Below are positions 25,236 to 35,433 of a stretch of 64,000 nt of DNA, in pieces (the stretch's first letter is position 1; every line of letters begins with the position of its first letter). Below the pieces are notes generated by a model that saw nothing but the letters and a program-made list of their open reading frames with translations, was not told where the DNA came from and ran no database searches. Source of the DNA: Oxynema aestuarii AP17 (GTDB taxonomy: Bacteria; Cyanobacteriota; Cyanobacteriia; Cyanobacteriales; Laspinemataceae); contig NZ_CP051167.1 in NCBI RefSeq assembly GCF_012295525.1, forward strand, positions 4,757,501-4,821,500, given 5' to 3'. The position numbers and the translations under genes were made by a program.

Positions 25236-28200
25236 ATGAAAAACTTGCGACTTTTGCTCGTCGCTTCCGAGCTGAGCACGTACAATGCGATCCGCCAGTT
25301 ACTACCAAAGATCGAACTTTTTTCCGTCGAACTGGGGTGGGTTCGCAGCGATCGCGCCATGAGGGAAAAGTGGCTCGGTCGAGAGGAGATCGATATCTAC
25401 CTGATCGCGGCAACTCTCGGGGAAGCGCACGATTACTGGAGTTTACTCTCCCTTCCCGGTCGTGAGGGCGCGATCGCCCCGGGAGTGGTGGTGGTGGTTG
25501 AAACAGCTTCCCAGGGACGGGCCTTGTTGAGCCGAGGCGCCGCCGATTATTTAGCGATCGACGAACTGAGTGCGCCTGTTTTAGAACGATCGCTGCGCTT
25601 GGGAATGAGCGCTCGCGTCACGGGCGCTCGGCGATCGCGAACCCCGGTCGTGCGCGATCGTTCCTCCGTGGGCGTTCGCGAAGCATCTCCCCAGGAGAAT
25701 CGTGCTCGTCGTCCCATTTCAGCCGGGGTCGGCGACGGGCGCTCGAACTTAAAACAGAGTTGGCCCCCCCTGCACTGGTTCAAACCCCGCGATCGCGAAG
25801 GATATCTTCTCAGCCAGCAAAGCGCTTCAGAACTGCTGCGCGAACATTCGCTGACCGAAGACATGTTCGATCGCGCCGCCTTCGGGCTGTTTATTTTAGA
25901 CGCCAGTTTTCGCGTCGTCTGGATGAATCGAACCCTGGAACAGTTTTTCGGATTACCCCGCGAAGCGGCGATCGGACGGGATAAGCGACGCTTAATCCGC
26001 GATCGCATCGCCCACATTTTTGAAAACGGCGCCGCATTTGCCGAAAAAGTGTTCAAAACCTATAGCGACAATAGCTATATCGAACAATTTGAATGTCACG
26101 TGCTTCCCGGAGAAAACCGAGCCGAACGCTGGCTGCAACATTGGAGTCAGCCGATCGCAGAAGGACTGTATGCCGGAGGTCGGATCGAATACTATACCGA
26201 CATCACCGCTTGCAAGCGCGCCGAAGCGCAGTTACGCGCCAGTCAGTGCTTTGTCGATCGCATGACCCAAGCGCTGCCCAACATTGTCTATATTTACGAC
26301 CTCGACGCTCGCCGCAATATCTACAGCAATCACCGGATCTTGGATGTTTTAGGCTATACCCCCGAACAAATACAAGCAGGTGGGGAGCAGTGGATTTGGG
26401 ACACGGTTCATCCCGACGATCGCCCGATGTTGCTCGACTTGCACCAGCGTTGTCTTCAACTCAAAGATGGAGAAGTTTTAGAAAACAAAATCCGCTACAA
26501 ACACGCCAACGGTCAATATCGAACCTTAATTTGTCGCAGCGTCGTCTTTGCGCGCGACGAGAGCGGACGACCGACCCAAGTGCTCGGAAGTGCCGAAGAT
26601 CTTACCGAACAGCAATCGATCGCCACCCAGCTTTGGGAAAGTGAAAGCCGCTTGCAGACGATCGTCAACAATACCTCCGATGGAATCGCGATCGTCGATT
26701 TGCGCGGGAAAATTCGGTTTATCAATCCGGCAGCAGCGCGCTTGTTCGGGCGAGGATTAGATAAAATGGTCGATCTCGAATTCGGCATTCCGATTTCCGA
26801 AGGCGTCTGCGAAATCGGCATTTTGCGCGATCGCGGCGAAGTCTGCATGACCGAAATGACCGTCGCGCGCACGGAATGGTCCGGAGAATCCGTCTCTATC
26901 GTGTGCTTGCGCGATATCAGCGAACGCCATCGCGCCGAAACCGCCTTGCGCGAGAGTGAGGAGCGCTTTCGCCAGCTCGCCGACAATTTGCAAAGTGTTT
27001 TTTGGCTGATGTCCCCCAATTGGGATACCCTGTTTTACCTCAGTCCCGCTTACGAGAAGATATGGGGGCGATCGCTGGCGGCGCTCTACGAACGACCCGA
27101 ACGATGGGTCGAAAGCGTGCATCCCGACGATCTCCACTTGTTGTCCGACCTGATTGCAGAGCATTGGTTGGGGAGATCGACCATCTGCGAGTATCGCATC
27201 GTCCGTCCCGATGGTGAAATACGCTGGATTTTGGCGCGCACCGTGCCGATTGCCGACGAACGCGGCGAAATTACCCAAGTGGCGGGAATTGCCGAAGATA
27301 TTACCGATCGCAAACAAGCGGAACGACAGCTTAAATATCGGCTGTCTTTAGAAACGGTCTTGGCGGACATCTCCCGAGAGCTGGCGACCAGCGAAGCCGT
27401 GGATTTCGTCGATCTGTTCCGGCGCTTGGGCGAAGTCATGGGCGCCGATCGCGTCGAATTGCAGCAGCAAGTGCACGGGGGCGAGTCGCTCCGTGTCGCC
27501 TCCTGGCAGAATAGTAGCTCCCCGCAGGACGATTCCGCCCTCGCTGAAAGTGCGACTCCGGCGGTTGCAAGTGAGGAAGTGAGGGACAAACTGCTCGTTC
27601 CCATCCGCGATCGCCTCGGTCGGATGTGGGGCGAAATTGGCGTTTACCACCGTCGGAACCATTGGCAAGCTTGGTCTGAAGAAGACAGTCAGTTATTGCG
27701 CGTGTTAGGCGATACGATTTATACTTACGACGCCCGTCGCCAAACCCAAGAACAGTTACGCGCCAGTGAGGAACTTTATGCGGGGATCTTCCAGCATTCG
27801 GCGGCCCGTATTTTTCTGTTAAAACTCAGTGGCGAGGGCCATTGGGTTTACGAAACGGTCAATGAGGTGGATGAAAAAGCGATTGGCTCGAGCGTCAAAG
27901 CGTTGCAGGGAAAACGCCCCCGCGCGGTTTTGCCGAAAGATGTGGCTATGATTTTAGAACGCAACTGCCGGGTTTGTCAGGAACGGGGAACCCCGACGAC
28001 CTACGAAGAAACGTTGACGACCAGTGGCAAATTGCAAATGTGGCGCACGACCTTAGTGCCGATTCGCGATCGCTCCGGGGCGATCGTTCAGGTGCAAGGG
28101 TCGTCTTATGACGTGACCGAAGAGAAACAGGCGATCGCCGAACAACTGCGCCAAACCCGCTACTATCACCTCCTCAGTTCCCTCAGTCTCAAAATTCGCC

Positions 28201-29414
28201 AGTCGTTGCAAATCGAGGAAATTTTGGCGATCGCCGTGCGCGAACTGCAGCACACCCTACACGGCGATCGCGTGGTCTTCTATCGGATCGAAGAAGACGA
28301 AAGCGCTAGCGTCCTTCACGAAGCCATTCGTCCCGGGTGGCCCGCCATGTTGGGCAACGCCAAGCTCACCCCCCAGTGGATTTCCCAATACTTGCGTCGT
28401 GCCAGCGATCGCGGGATTTATGCCTGTTCCGATATCGCTACAGCTCCCCTCTTACCCGCCCATCGCAACTTATTGGATCGATATCGAGTACGCGCCTATA
28501 TCGTCGTCCCCATCCTCCTCAATCCCTTACCCGGTAGCGAAAGCGAAATATCGGAAGATTCCGGTCCGACCACTTATTTATGGGGGCTACTGTGCGTCCA
28601 TCAGTGCGAGCAAACTCGCGAGTGGACGACCTTTGAAATTGAGTTATTGCAACAGTTAGGCAACCAACTGAGTATTGCTTTATATCAAGCGCAGTTACTC
28701 GCCCACGAGATCCGACAGCGACAAGAATTAACCCGGTCGAATAGCGAACTCGAACAATTTGCCTATATCGCCTCTCACGACTTGCAAGAACCCTTGCGAA
28801 CGATCGCCAGCTTTACCCAGTTACTGGCGCGTCGCTATCACGACCGTCTCGACGCTAAAGCCGAACGCTATATCAATCACATTGTCGATGGGAGTTTGCG
28901 AATGCAAACGTTAATCGAGGATTTATTGCAATATTCCCGGGTGAGAACCCGCGCCAAACCGTTTGAGGAGATCGAGACCGACCAGGTTTTAGAAATTGCT
29001 CTGGCGAATCTGCAAAGTGCGATTGAAAGCAATCAGGCGACGATTTCCGCCTCGACATTACCCTCGGTCAAAGGCGATCGCGCCCAATTAGTGCAGTTAT
29101 TCCAAAATTTAATTGGAAATGCGATTAAATATCGCCGTCAAGATCCGCCAGAGATCGCGATCGATGCTAAACGCGAAGGCGATCGCTATCGATTTTGTAT
29201 TGAAGATAATGGCATCGGGATCGATCCGAAACACCGCGATCGCATTTTCCAGATCTTTCAGCGTCTCCACACGATTCAAGAATATCCCGGGACGGGCATC
29301 GGTCTGGCGGTCTGTCAGAAAATCGTTCAGCGTCACGGCGGTCGCATTTGGGTCGAGTCCGAACTCGGTCGCGGGTCGAAGTTCTATTTCACGTTAGCGG
29401 TTCCCTCAATCTAA
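25236..29414 (+). CDS. Multi-PAS/GAF sensor histidine kinase
   Basis: This 1392-residue cytoplasmic kinase has no obvious membrane segment. Domains in order: a receiver-like N-terminus (about 1-115) lacking the phospho-acceptor context, a basic linker, PAS domains at about 205-330, 340-460, 472-565 and 578-700, a GAF-like domain (about 700-850), another PAS (850-965), a second GAF (975-1155), HisKA (about 1165-1240, with phospho-acceptor His in YIASHDLQEPLRT) and HATPase_c (1280-1390, with NLIGNAIKYR and DNGIGIDPKHRDRIF). The HisKA/HATPase pair is of the phytochrome-kinase type. No conserved bilin Cys is evident. The ATG at 25236 has GGAGG seven bases upstream. No response-regulator gene is adjacent. 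Its 3' end overlaps the convergent gene by 9 bp. The signal is unknown. Confidence 0.88.
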   Translation: MKNLRLLLVASELSTYNAIRQLLPKIELFSVELGWVRSDRAMREKWLGREEIDIYLIAATLGEAHDYWSLLSLPGREGAIAPGVVVVVETASQGRALLSRGAADYLAIDELSAPVLERSLRLGMSARVTGARRSRTPVVRDRSSVGVREASPQENRARRPISAGVGDGRSNLKQSWPPLHWFKPRDREGYLLSQQSASELLREHSLTEDMFDRAAFGLFILDASFRVVWMNRTLEQFFGLPREAAIGRDKRRLIRDRIAHIFENGAAFAEKVFKTYSDNSYIEQFECHVLPGENRAERWLQHWSQPIAEGLYAGGRIEYYTDITACKRAEAQLRASQCFVDRMTQALPNIVYIYDLDARRNIYSNHRILDVLGYTPEQIQAGGEQWIWDTVHPDDRPMLLDLHQRCLQLKDGEVLENKIRYKHANGQYRTLICRSVVFARDESGRPTQVLGSAEDLTEQQSIATQLWESESRLQTIVNNTSDGIAIVDLRGKIRFINPAAARLFGRGLDKMVDLEFGIPISEGVCEIGILRDRGEVCMTEMTVARTEWSGESVSIVCLRDISERHRAETALRESEERFRQLADNLQSVFWLMSPNWDTLFYLSPAYEKIWGRSLAALYERPERWVESVHPDDLHLLSDLIAEHWLGRSTICEYRIVRPDGEIRWILARTVPIADERGEITQVAGIAEDITDRKQAERQLKYRLSLETVLADISRELATSEAVDFVDLFRRLGEVMGADRVELQQQVHGGESLRVASWQNSSSPQDDSALAESATPAVASEEVRDKLLVPIRDRLGRMWGEIGVYHRRNHWQAWSEEDSQLLRVLGDTIYTYDARRQTQEQLRASEELYAGIFQHSAARIFLLKLSGEGHWVYETVNEVDEKAIGSSVKALQGKRPRAVLPKDVAMILERNCRVCQERGTPTTYEETLTTSGKLQMWRTTLVPIRDRSGAIVQVQGSSYDVTEEKQAIAEQLRQTRYYHLLSSLSLKIRQSLQIEEILAIAVRELQHTLHGDRVVFYRIEEDESASVLHEAIRPGWPAMLGNAKLTPQWISQYLRRASDRGIYACSDIATAPLLPAHRNLLDRYRVRAYIVVPILLNPLPGSESEISEDSGPTTYLWGLLCVHQCEQTREWTTFEIELLQQLGNQLSIALYQAQLLAHEIRQRQELTRSNSELEQFAYIASHDLQEPLRTIASFTQLLARRYHDRLDAKAERYINHIVDGSLRMQTLIEDLLQYSRVRTRAKPFEEIETDQVLEIALANLQSAIESNQATISASTLPSVKGDRAQLVQLFQNLIGNAIKYRRQDPPEIAIDAKREGDRYRFCIEDNGIGIDPKHRDRIFQIFQRLHTIQEYPGTGIGLAVCQKIVQRHGGRIWVESELGRGSKFYFTLAVPSI

Positions 29415-30761
29415 ATAGGTCCGATGTTGACCCAGTTTTTTCACGGCGATCACCAACGGGACGATATCTTGTTTCGTGACATATTTAAAATCGGTTCCTT
29501 TTAAGGAGGCGATCGCCGCTCTCAATTCTTCGATTTGTTGTTGCAAACTGGGATGAGATTCGGAAGGGAGTTCGCCGATTTGGGTTTGCAATTGCGTGAC
29601 GGTATCGCTGACTTGTCCCAGTTCCAGTTGTAAATGTTTGACTTTCGTCGCGGGGGGCAAATGTTCGAGGCGATCGCGCAAATTGAGGACGGACGCCAAC
29701 AGACTGTCGTACAGATCTTGCAAGGTCGAAATGGTGGTAGAATTCAGTTCTAGCCCTCGATTGAGACGGGTGAGATCGACGTCTTGCAAGGTATTGAAAC
29801 GGCGCTGCATTTGACTGTTGAGTAACGTCACTTCTTTAGACAGTTTCTCGATTTCGGCTTCGAGAGTCCGATAGCTTCGCGACGCCTCCGGCGTATCGCG
29901 CGCCGGATCGCTGGGGGTTGCCCCACTGTCCAATCGCCGTTCCAGTTCGTTGAGTTGAGTCCGTAGGCCGTCTAATTCGTTGCGGACGGAGGCGATCGCT
30001 TCGTCGGATAAGGGGATGCTGGCGTCTTGATTGAGGCGGTTGAGTTTAGTTTTTAAACTGGCGAGGGATTCACTTTTTTCTAATTTTTTGAGAGACTGGC
30101 TCAAGCGTTTCAAATAGGGTTTGACGATTTCTTTATTTTGCTGTTCGAGATTTTTAATTCGTTGGAATAAGGGTTGATTGTGCGCGACGATCGCCCGAAT
30201 TTCGGTTTGCATTTTAGTGAAGTCCGCAGAGATCGAAGCGACTTCCCGATGCCATTCATCTTCGATCGATTCTGGAAGGGTATCGTCTCCTTCATTGTCG
30301 CGATCGATGGTATCTTCCAAACGGGCGATCGCCTCGTTCATTAACGACAAGCGGACGTTGAGAACCCCCCAATCTTCCTCGGTCAGGGCTGTGCGATTGA
30401 GGCGATCGGTCACGTGTTGTAATTGAGCTAAAGCGGTTTTAATTGCTTCGATATCGACGGCGTTGGGATGGCGTTCTTGTTGTTGGAAAGACCCATGAAG
30501 GGTTTCGACGACTTGGCGGACGTCGGCGATCGCGGCTTGAGCTTGTTGGCGGGTTTGGCGGTCGAAGCGGCTGCGATTGGCGAGGTTGAGGGACAGGGCC
30601 ACGGTTAACGGGGCTGCCGCATAAAGCAACTGACCGGAGAAAGCGGCGGCGACGGTCCCGACAGCCGATCCGGCGACGCTCGCGTATTCGGCCCATTCGC
30701 GCCAGGGGAACTGTTTGAGGATGGGGGTGACCCGTTCGCGTCTCGGTTCGATAGTTTCCAT
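29406..30761 (-). CDS. Membrane-anchored coiled-coil protein, function unknown
   Basis: This 451-residue protein has a short basic N-terminus, a hydrophobic hairpin (about 25-65: EYASVAGSAVGTVAAAFSGQ through ALSLNLANR) and then a nearly continuous helical coiled-coil region to residue about 430. The N-terminal 60 residues closely resemble those of the larger protein at 31380-34943, which is encoded upstream on the same strand. No enzymatic motif is visible. It probably forms an oligomeric membrane-tethered rod. ATG start at 30761. Confidence 0.65.
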   Translation of the reverse strand: METIEPRRERVTPILKQFPWREWAEYASVAGSAVGTVAAAFSGQLLYAAAPLTVALSLNLANRSRFDRQTRQQAQAAIADVRQVVETLHGSFQQQERHPNAVDIEAIKTALAQLQHVTDRLNRTALTEEDWGVLNVRLSLMNEAIARLEDTIDRDNEGDDTLPESIEDEWHREVASISADFTKMQTEIRAIVAHNQPLFQRIKNLEQQNKEIVKPYLKRLSQSLKKLEKSESLASLKTKLNRLNQDASIPLSDEAIASVRNELDGLRTQLNELERRLDSGATPSDPARDTPEASRSYRTLEAEIEKLSKEVTLLNSQMQRRFNTLQDVDLTRLNRGLELNSTTISTLQDLYDSLLASVLNLRDRLEHLPPATKVKHLQLELGQVSDTVTQLQTQIGELPSESHPSLQQQIEELRAAIASLKGTDFKYVTKQDIVPLVIAVKKLGQHRTYLD

Positions 30762-31379
30762 GATTCTTGGTAGAATGCCCTTCGATTGACGACAGAAACC
30801 CTTAGCGGCGCTCTGGCCGATTTGGGGGAGCGTTTGGCGATCGATGGTTAAAAGTTAAGCCTGTTATGAGATCGGGGCGATCGCACGGACAAGCAGTCGT
30901 TTTTATGGTTAAATTCGCTTATTTTTACTGTAAATTAGCACGGGCGATCGCGGTCTGGACTTGGGGGCGATCGCTCGGGGAAAATTCCCGCAGATCTTGC
31001 CCCTCGATCTTTAAAAAAAAGGGCGACCGACGGCTGATGAGAATGGCAGTTACATTCTATCCTATTTTTAACTTCAAAAGTGAAAATTGAGGCGATCGCG
31101 ATCGCGCTTTCAATGGCGATGGAATCGGTATAATTCGAGTCAAGGAAACTTGGCAGAATATCGAAGATCGGCCATCGGGGAAACGAGCGGCGATCGCCCC
31201 CGATCCGTCGGGGTTCGGCGCGTCCGGGTCAAGAACTGCCGATAAAAATCTGCAAGAGGGACGGCACAAAAGAATTGAAATTCTTCGAGTTTTTTCCTCT
31301 TGCAGATAGAAATCCCGGGCAGAACCCGGGAGAAATTGAACAATTTAGAAGCAATTTAGACAGTGCCAACGACGCGGCT
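30762..31379. other. Spacer between the two coiled-coil genes
   Basis: This 618-bp spacer lies between the two related minus-strand genes. It contains HIP1 cores, a run of eight A at about 31012 and the hairpin at 31313-31331. No coding frame has support. It should contain the promoter of the 451-residue protein. Confidence 0.5.
31313..31331 (-). terminator. Hairpin downstream of the TPR/PLD-like gene
   Basis: TCCCGGG-cagaa-CCCGGGA is a perfect 7-bp GC-rich stem, 49 bp past the stop of the minus-strand gene that ends at 31380. The T-run is weak. Confidence 0.5.
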
Positions 31380-34300
31380 TTAATTGTTGGTACTTCTAAG
31401 TTTGTGCAGGGCTTCTAAAGCTTGACGTTCGTTCGAGCGATCGCCTTGAGTGGCAAACAGTTCGGCAGCGCGTTGCAAGTCGGCGATCGCCCCTTGCAAG
31501 TCGCCAATTTCCGACCGGGCCAAACCGCGATTGTTATAGGCGCCCGCATAGTCGGGATGGACGCTCAAGGCGCGATCGAAATCTTCGATCGCCGCGCGAT
31601 AGTCGGAAATCGCCGATCGCGCGACCCCGCGATTGGAGTACGCCACCGCGTCGTCCGGGTTGAGGCGGATCGCCTGGGTGTAATCGTCGATCGCCCCGGG
31701 ATAGTCCCCTTGGTTGTAGCGGGCCAGTCCTCGGTTGTTGTACGCCACCGCATCGGTCGGCGCCAGACGGATCGCCTCGCTGTAGTCGGCGATCGCCCGT
31801 TGGTGTTCCCCGAGTTGGTTGTACGCTTCGCCTCGGTAGAAATAAGCCCCCGTGACTTCCGGCGCCAAGCGCAAGGCATTGTTGTAATCGGCGATCGCCG
31901 CTTCGTAGTCGCCGCGATTGAAATAGGCAAATCCCCGATTGAAATAAACCACCGACTCGTTGGGATTGAGTTCGAGAGAAGCGCTGTAATCGGCGATCGC
32001 CCCGTCCAACTCCCCGAGGTGGAAGTGAGCCAAACCGCGATTGTTATACGCCGTCGCCTGTTGGGGGTCGAGTTCGAGTGCCTCGGTGTAATCCTCCACG
32101 GCGCCGCGATAATCGCCCATATCCAAGCGCTCGAAACCGCGATTGTAATAAGCTTGCGGGTTCCCCGGTGCCAGGATCGGCTCGTAGAAGCGCTCCACCA
32201 GTCCGGCGAGAATTTCCGGATCGGTAGTTTTCAAACCCACTTCCCGTTCCGGGAGCTCGGCGCTGGCGCTGAGAAAATGATCGCTCGCCAACAGTGCAAA
32301 GCCTTGGGGTTTATCGCTTCCCTCCGACGATCCGTCGCAGACCAAGAAATTCTCGTGAGTCCCGAGAATCTTTAACTCGAACTGTTCCGGATAGCGGCGT
32401 CGCAAGGCTTCGAGGTCGTTGAGGGCGTCGTACAAACCGCGTTTGTCCGTCGGATCGCTTTGCCATTGCTGGTTGACGTGGACGGGGAATTCGCCGCGAT
32501 CGATGTCGCGCAAGTGGCCCCACCCGATGCAGATTTTGACGCCGCGATCGAGGGCCGCCTCGAATTTTTGCAGTAAGGACGCATCCAAACTGGCGCGACT
32601 GACCCAGGGACAGACTAAGATCAGACGATCGCGCGCGGTATCGAGGGCTTCTTCTAAAATCGCGCGGATGTTGGGGCGATCGAACGCCAATTGATAGCGA
32701 TAGGGTTGAATCGCTTGCAGGCGCTGGTTGATTTCGCCGACGTGACGTTCGATACTTTCGGCGATTAACTGCTGCACGTCGAGGTCGTCCCCGGCGGCGA
32801 TCGCCGCGCCCTCGTTGCGGGCTAGCATTAAGATCTCCCGGGACAGGTGTTCGATTTGACCTTGAACTGCCGCGCGATCGCGCCCTTTGGCGAGTTCGTC
32901 GAGTTTCGCTTGCACCTGCACTAACGCCCCTTCCAGGCGATCGACCCGACCCGGCGAGTTCGCGGACAGGGTTTCGACGCGATCGCTCAACTGGGCCACC
33001 GTCGAATGCAGTTCGGCGATCTGCGATCGCATCGGATCGAGCTGTTCGCCGGAGAACGATTCCCCTTGCAACTGATTCAACCGGGCTTCCACCGCCGCCA
33101 CGCTCACCGAGAGGCTTTCGAGGGCCGCATCGATGCCGCCGCGTTCCGGGGGATCGCCGTCCGGGTCGCTTCCCCGCTCTAAGGTGGCAATTTCCAGGCG
33201 TTGGTGAACTTCGCTAATGCTCTGCATCAGCCCCTGGATTTGGTCGAGTTCCGGGCGGCTGTCGAACTTCTGGGCGATCTCGCCGATCTCACTTTCGAGC
33301 GCTTGGAGATGTTGCGGGTTCGGCAAGCTGCGGGCGAGGGTTTCGAGATGTTCGCGCAAGGTATGAACTTCTTCGACCACGGGCCGTCCGCCATTGCCGA
33401 GGGCTTTTTGGGTCCCTTCGCGAACCTCGACACTCAGGGCTCGTAATTCGGCGAGTTTTTCGTAAACCTCCTGTTTGGGGGCGAGACTTTGGGTGGCCAT
33501 TTCCAAGGCGGCGACGGCTTCGGCAACTTGAGATAACTCTTGTTGGAGTTGTTCGATTCTCGCTTCCGAAACCACGGCGGTGGGGGTCGTTTCTCCCTCC
33601 TCGGGGGTTGCCCCGGATGGCGCCATCAGCCGTTCTTGGATGTGTACGATCGCCGTTTCCATGCGATCGAGGGTGGCGGGAGACAAATCGATCGCCCAAT
33701 CTTCCAGGGTGTCATCGACCACGGCGAGGGATTGGCGCAACTGCACGCACTGTTCGCGCAATTCGGCGATCGCCGCCCCTTGACCGGAGAGTTGTTCCCG
33801 GACCGCCGCCAGATCGACGGCTTCCAACGGACTCAAGCGGCGGTTCATTTCATCGAGCACTTCGCCTACGGATTCGGAAATCTTGGCCAAAGCCCGGTCT
33901 ACGCCTTGCAGGTCTTCGATCTCGGAGAACGCCGCCTCGTCGCTCTCGTCCCCCGCAGGGACGGCGAACTCGCCGCGTTCGAGACGCTCGTTGATGTCGG
34001 CGATCGCCCCGAGGGCGTCGGCGAGGGAGCTTCTCAGTTCTTCGATTTGCGCCCGTTCCGGCTGGCGTTCCCACTGTTGTGAGATCGCTTCGATCTGGGG
34101 TGCGACCGCCAGGAGTGGCGCCAGACGGCGATCGAGTTCGCCTTGCTGGCGTTGGAGGTCTTCGATCTGGGCGTCGAGAGCACTGAGATCGCCTCCGGAC
34201 TCTTGCGGCGCGCGATCGCGCAATTGCTCGAATCCGGCGCGCAGTTCGTCGAGTTGCTGCTCGAAACTGCCGCCAGAGGTACTTTCGATGCTTTGCAAGC

Positions 34301-34943
34301 GTCTTTCGAGCTGTTCGAGTTGGGCACTCAAGGCCGCGCGATCGCCGTTTTCCGGCACGCTGTCGAGTTTTTGCAGTTTCGCTTGCACTTGGGCGATTTT
34401 GCCCTGAACTTGGGCGATCGCACTTTCCAAGCGTTCCACTTTCGCCGGGGCGACGGCGACGCCCCCTTCACCTTCGACGCGATCGAGCCGTCGGCCCAAC
34501 TGGGCGAGGGCATCTTGGAACGTCGTGCAATGCTCGCGCAAAACTGAAAGATCTTGCCGGATCGGATTGAGTTCGACGCCCTGCACCAGCGATTGGGCGT
34601 TTTGAACTTGATGCTGTACTCTCGCCAACTCTTCCGACAGTTTCGCCACCGATGCCAGAACTTGATTTAATTCCGTATCGTCGGGCATTCCCTGAATTCG
34701 CTCGCGCAAGGCGGCCAATTCGTCGGTCATTTGTTGTTTGAGTTGCACGATTTCCGTGGCGGCAGCAGGTTGCGAAAGCTGCAGTCTGCGCCGATTGGCC
34801 AGATTGAGAATCAGCGAAAGCGAGATCGGGGCTGCTGCCGCGAAGAGGACGGTTTGCTGTGACGCCACAGCGACGCCGGAACCGACGACGGATCCGGCTA
34901 CAGATAAATATTCTGCAATGTCTAGCCAACTTCGCTTATTCAA
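31380..34943 (-). CDS. Membrane-anchored coiled-coil / PLD-like / TPR fusion protein
   Basis: This 1187-residue protein has four parts. First, a hydrophobic hairpin (about 8-52: EYLSVAGSVVGSGVAVASQQ through LSLILNLANRRRLQ). Second, a very long coiled-coil region (about 60-740). Third, a phospholipase-D-like fold at about 750-928 (LILVCPWVSRASLDASLLQK, GVKICIGWG, LKILGTHENFLVCDGSS), in which the HxK catalytic lysine is Asn (THENF), so it is probably inactive or non-canonical. Fourth, seven TPRs (about 930-1187; AYNNRG signatures), mostly of the regular 34-residue type. The N-terminus is shared with the 451-residue protein downstream. Its function is unknown; it looks like a membrane scaffold with a binding module. 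Confidence 0.75.
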   Translation of the reverse strand: MNKRSWLDIAEYLSVAGSVVGSGVAVASQQTVLFAAAAPISLSLILNLANRRRLQLSQPAAATEIVQLKQQMTDELAALRERIQGMPDDTELNQVLASVAKLSEELARVQHQVQNAQSLVQGVELNPIRQDLSVLREHCTTFQDALAQLGRRLDRVEGEGGVAVAPAKVERLESAIAQVQGKIAQVQAKLQKLDSVPENGDRAALSAQLEQLERRLQSIESTSGGSFEQQLDELRAGFEQLRDRAPQESGGDLSALDAQIEDLQRQQGELDRRLAPLLAVAPQIEAISQQWERQPERAQIEELRSSLADALGAIADINERLERGEFAVPAGDESDEAAFSEIEDLQGVDRALAKISESVGEVLDEMNRRLSPLEAVDLAAVREQLSGQGAAIAELREQCVQLRQSLAVVDDTLEDWAIDLSPATLDRMETAIVHIQERLMAPSGATPEEGETTPTAVVSEARIEQLQQELSQVAEAVAALEMATQSLAPKQEVYEKLAELRALSVEVREGTQKALGNGGRPVVEEVHTLREHLETLARSLPNPQHLQALESEIGEIAQKFDSRPELDQIQGLMQSISEVHQRLEIATLERGSDPDGDPPERGGIDAALESLSVSVAAVEARLNQLQGESFSGEQLDPMRSQIAELHSTVAQLSDRVETLSANSPGRVDRLEGALVQVQAKLDELAKGRDRAAVQGQIEHLSREILMLARNEGAAIAAGDDLDVQQLIAESIERHVGEINQRLQAIQPYRYQLAFDRPNIRAILEEALDTARDRLILVCPWVSRASLDASLLQKFEAALDRGVKICIGWGHLRDIDRGEFPVHVNQQWQSDPTDKRGLYDALNDLEALRRRYPEQFELKILGTHENFLVCDGSSEGSDKPQGFALLASDHFLSASAELPEREVGLKTTDPEILAGLVERFYEPILAPGNPQAYYNRGFERLDMGDYRGAVEDYTEALELDPQQATAYNNRGLAHFHLGELDGAIADYSASLELNPNESVVYFNRGFAYFNRGDYEAAIADYNNALRLAPEVTGAYFYRGEAYNQLGEHQRAIADYSEAIRLAPTDAVAYNNRGLARYNQGDYPGAIDDYTQAIRLNPDDAVAYSNRGVARSAISDYRAAIEDFDRALSVHPDYAGAYNNRGLARSEIGDLQGAIADLQRAAELFATQGDRSNERQALEALHKLRSTNN

Positions 34944-35433
34944 GGTTTTAACTCTTCTAGATATTCAGATGGCTGTTTCTGTTTGTGTTGCTCCACCCAA
35001 AGGGTAGGACAACTGGGTTCTCCCGGCAATCCAAACGGTTGAGGACTGCACTGGGATCGGGGTATTTTTTCTATGGAAATGTAGCTCTGACTTGACTAAG
35101 GGAGTGGGTTCAATTTTAGCGTGGGTTTCCGACAATCGGATTGACTGTTCGGATTGACTGTATTGACCCGATCGCGAAGCGACGGTTGCCGACTCTCCCC
35201 CAGGTTTCCCCCTTACGACTCGACGAAAATCACGATCGATAATAAAGACGATAATAAAACAAAAGATAAAATAATCGTCAATCCCCCTAAAAAAAGCACC
35301 TAGAGCATCGTTCGATCCTCCAGGCGAATTTCGATGGGACGCGACGATCGCGATCGCCAGTTATCCGATCTTTCGATAACATCAGACCGTTCGATCCGGT
35401 ACGGGGGACTCGGGGCGATCGCTCGCCCCTATT
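34944..35433. other. Intergenic region upstream of the coiled-coil/TPR gene
   Basis: This 490-bp spacer should hold the promoter of the minus-strand fusion gene. It includes a 28-codon hydrophobic frame on the minus strand (35213-35299, GTG start), which I report only as a weak observation. No other structure is clear. Confidence 0.45.
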
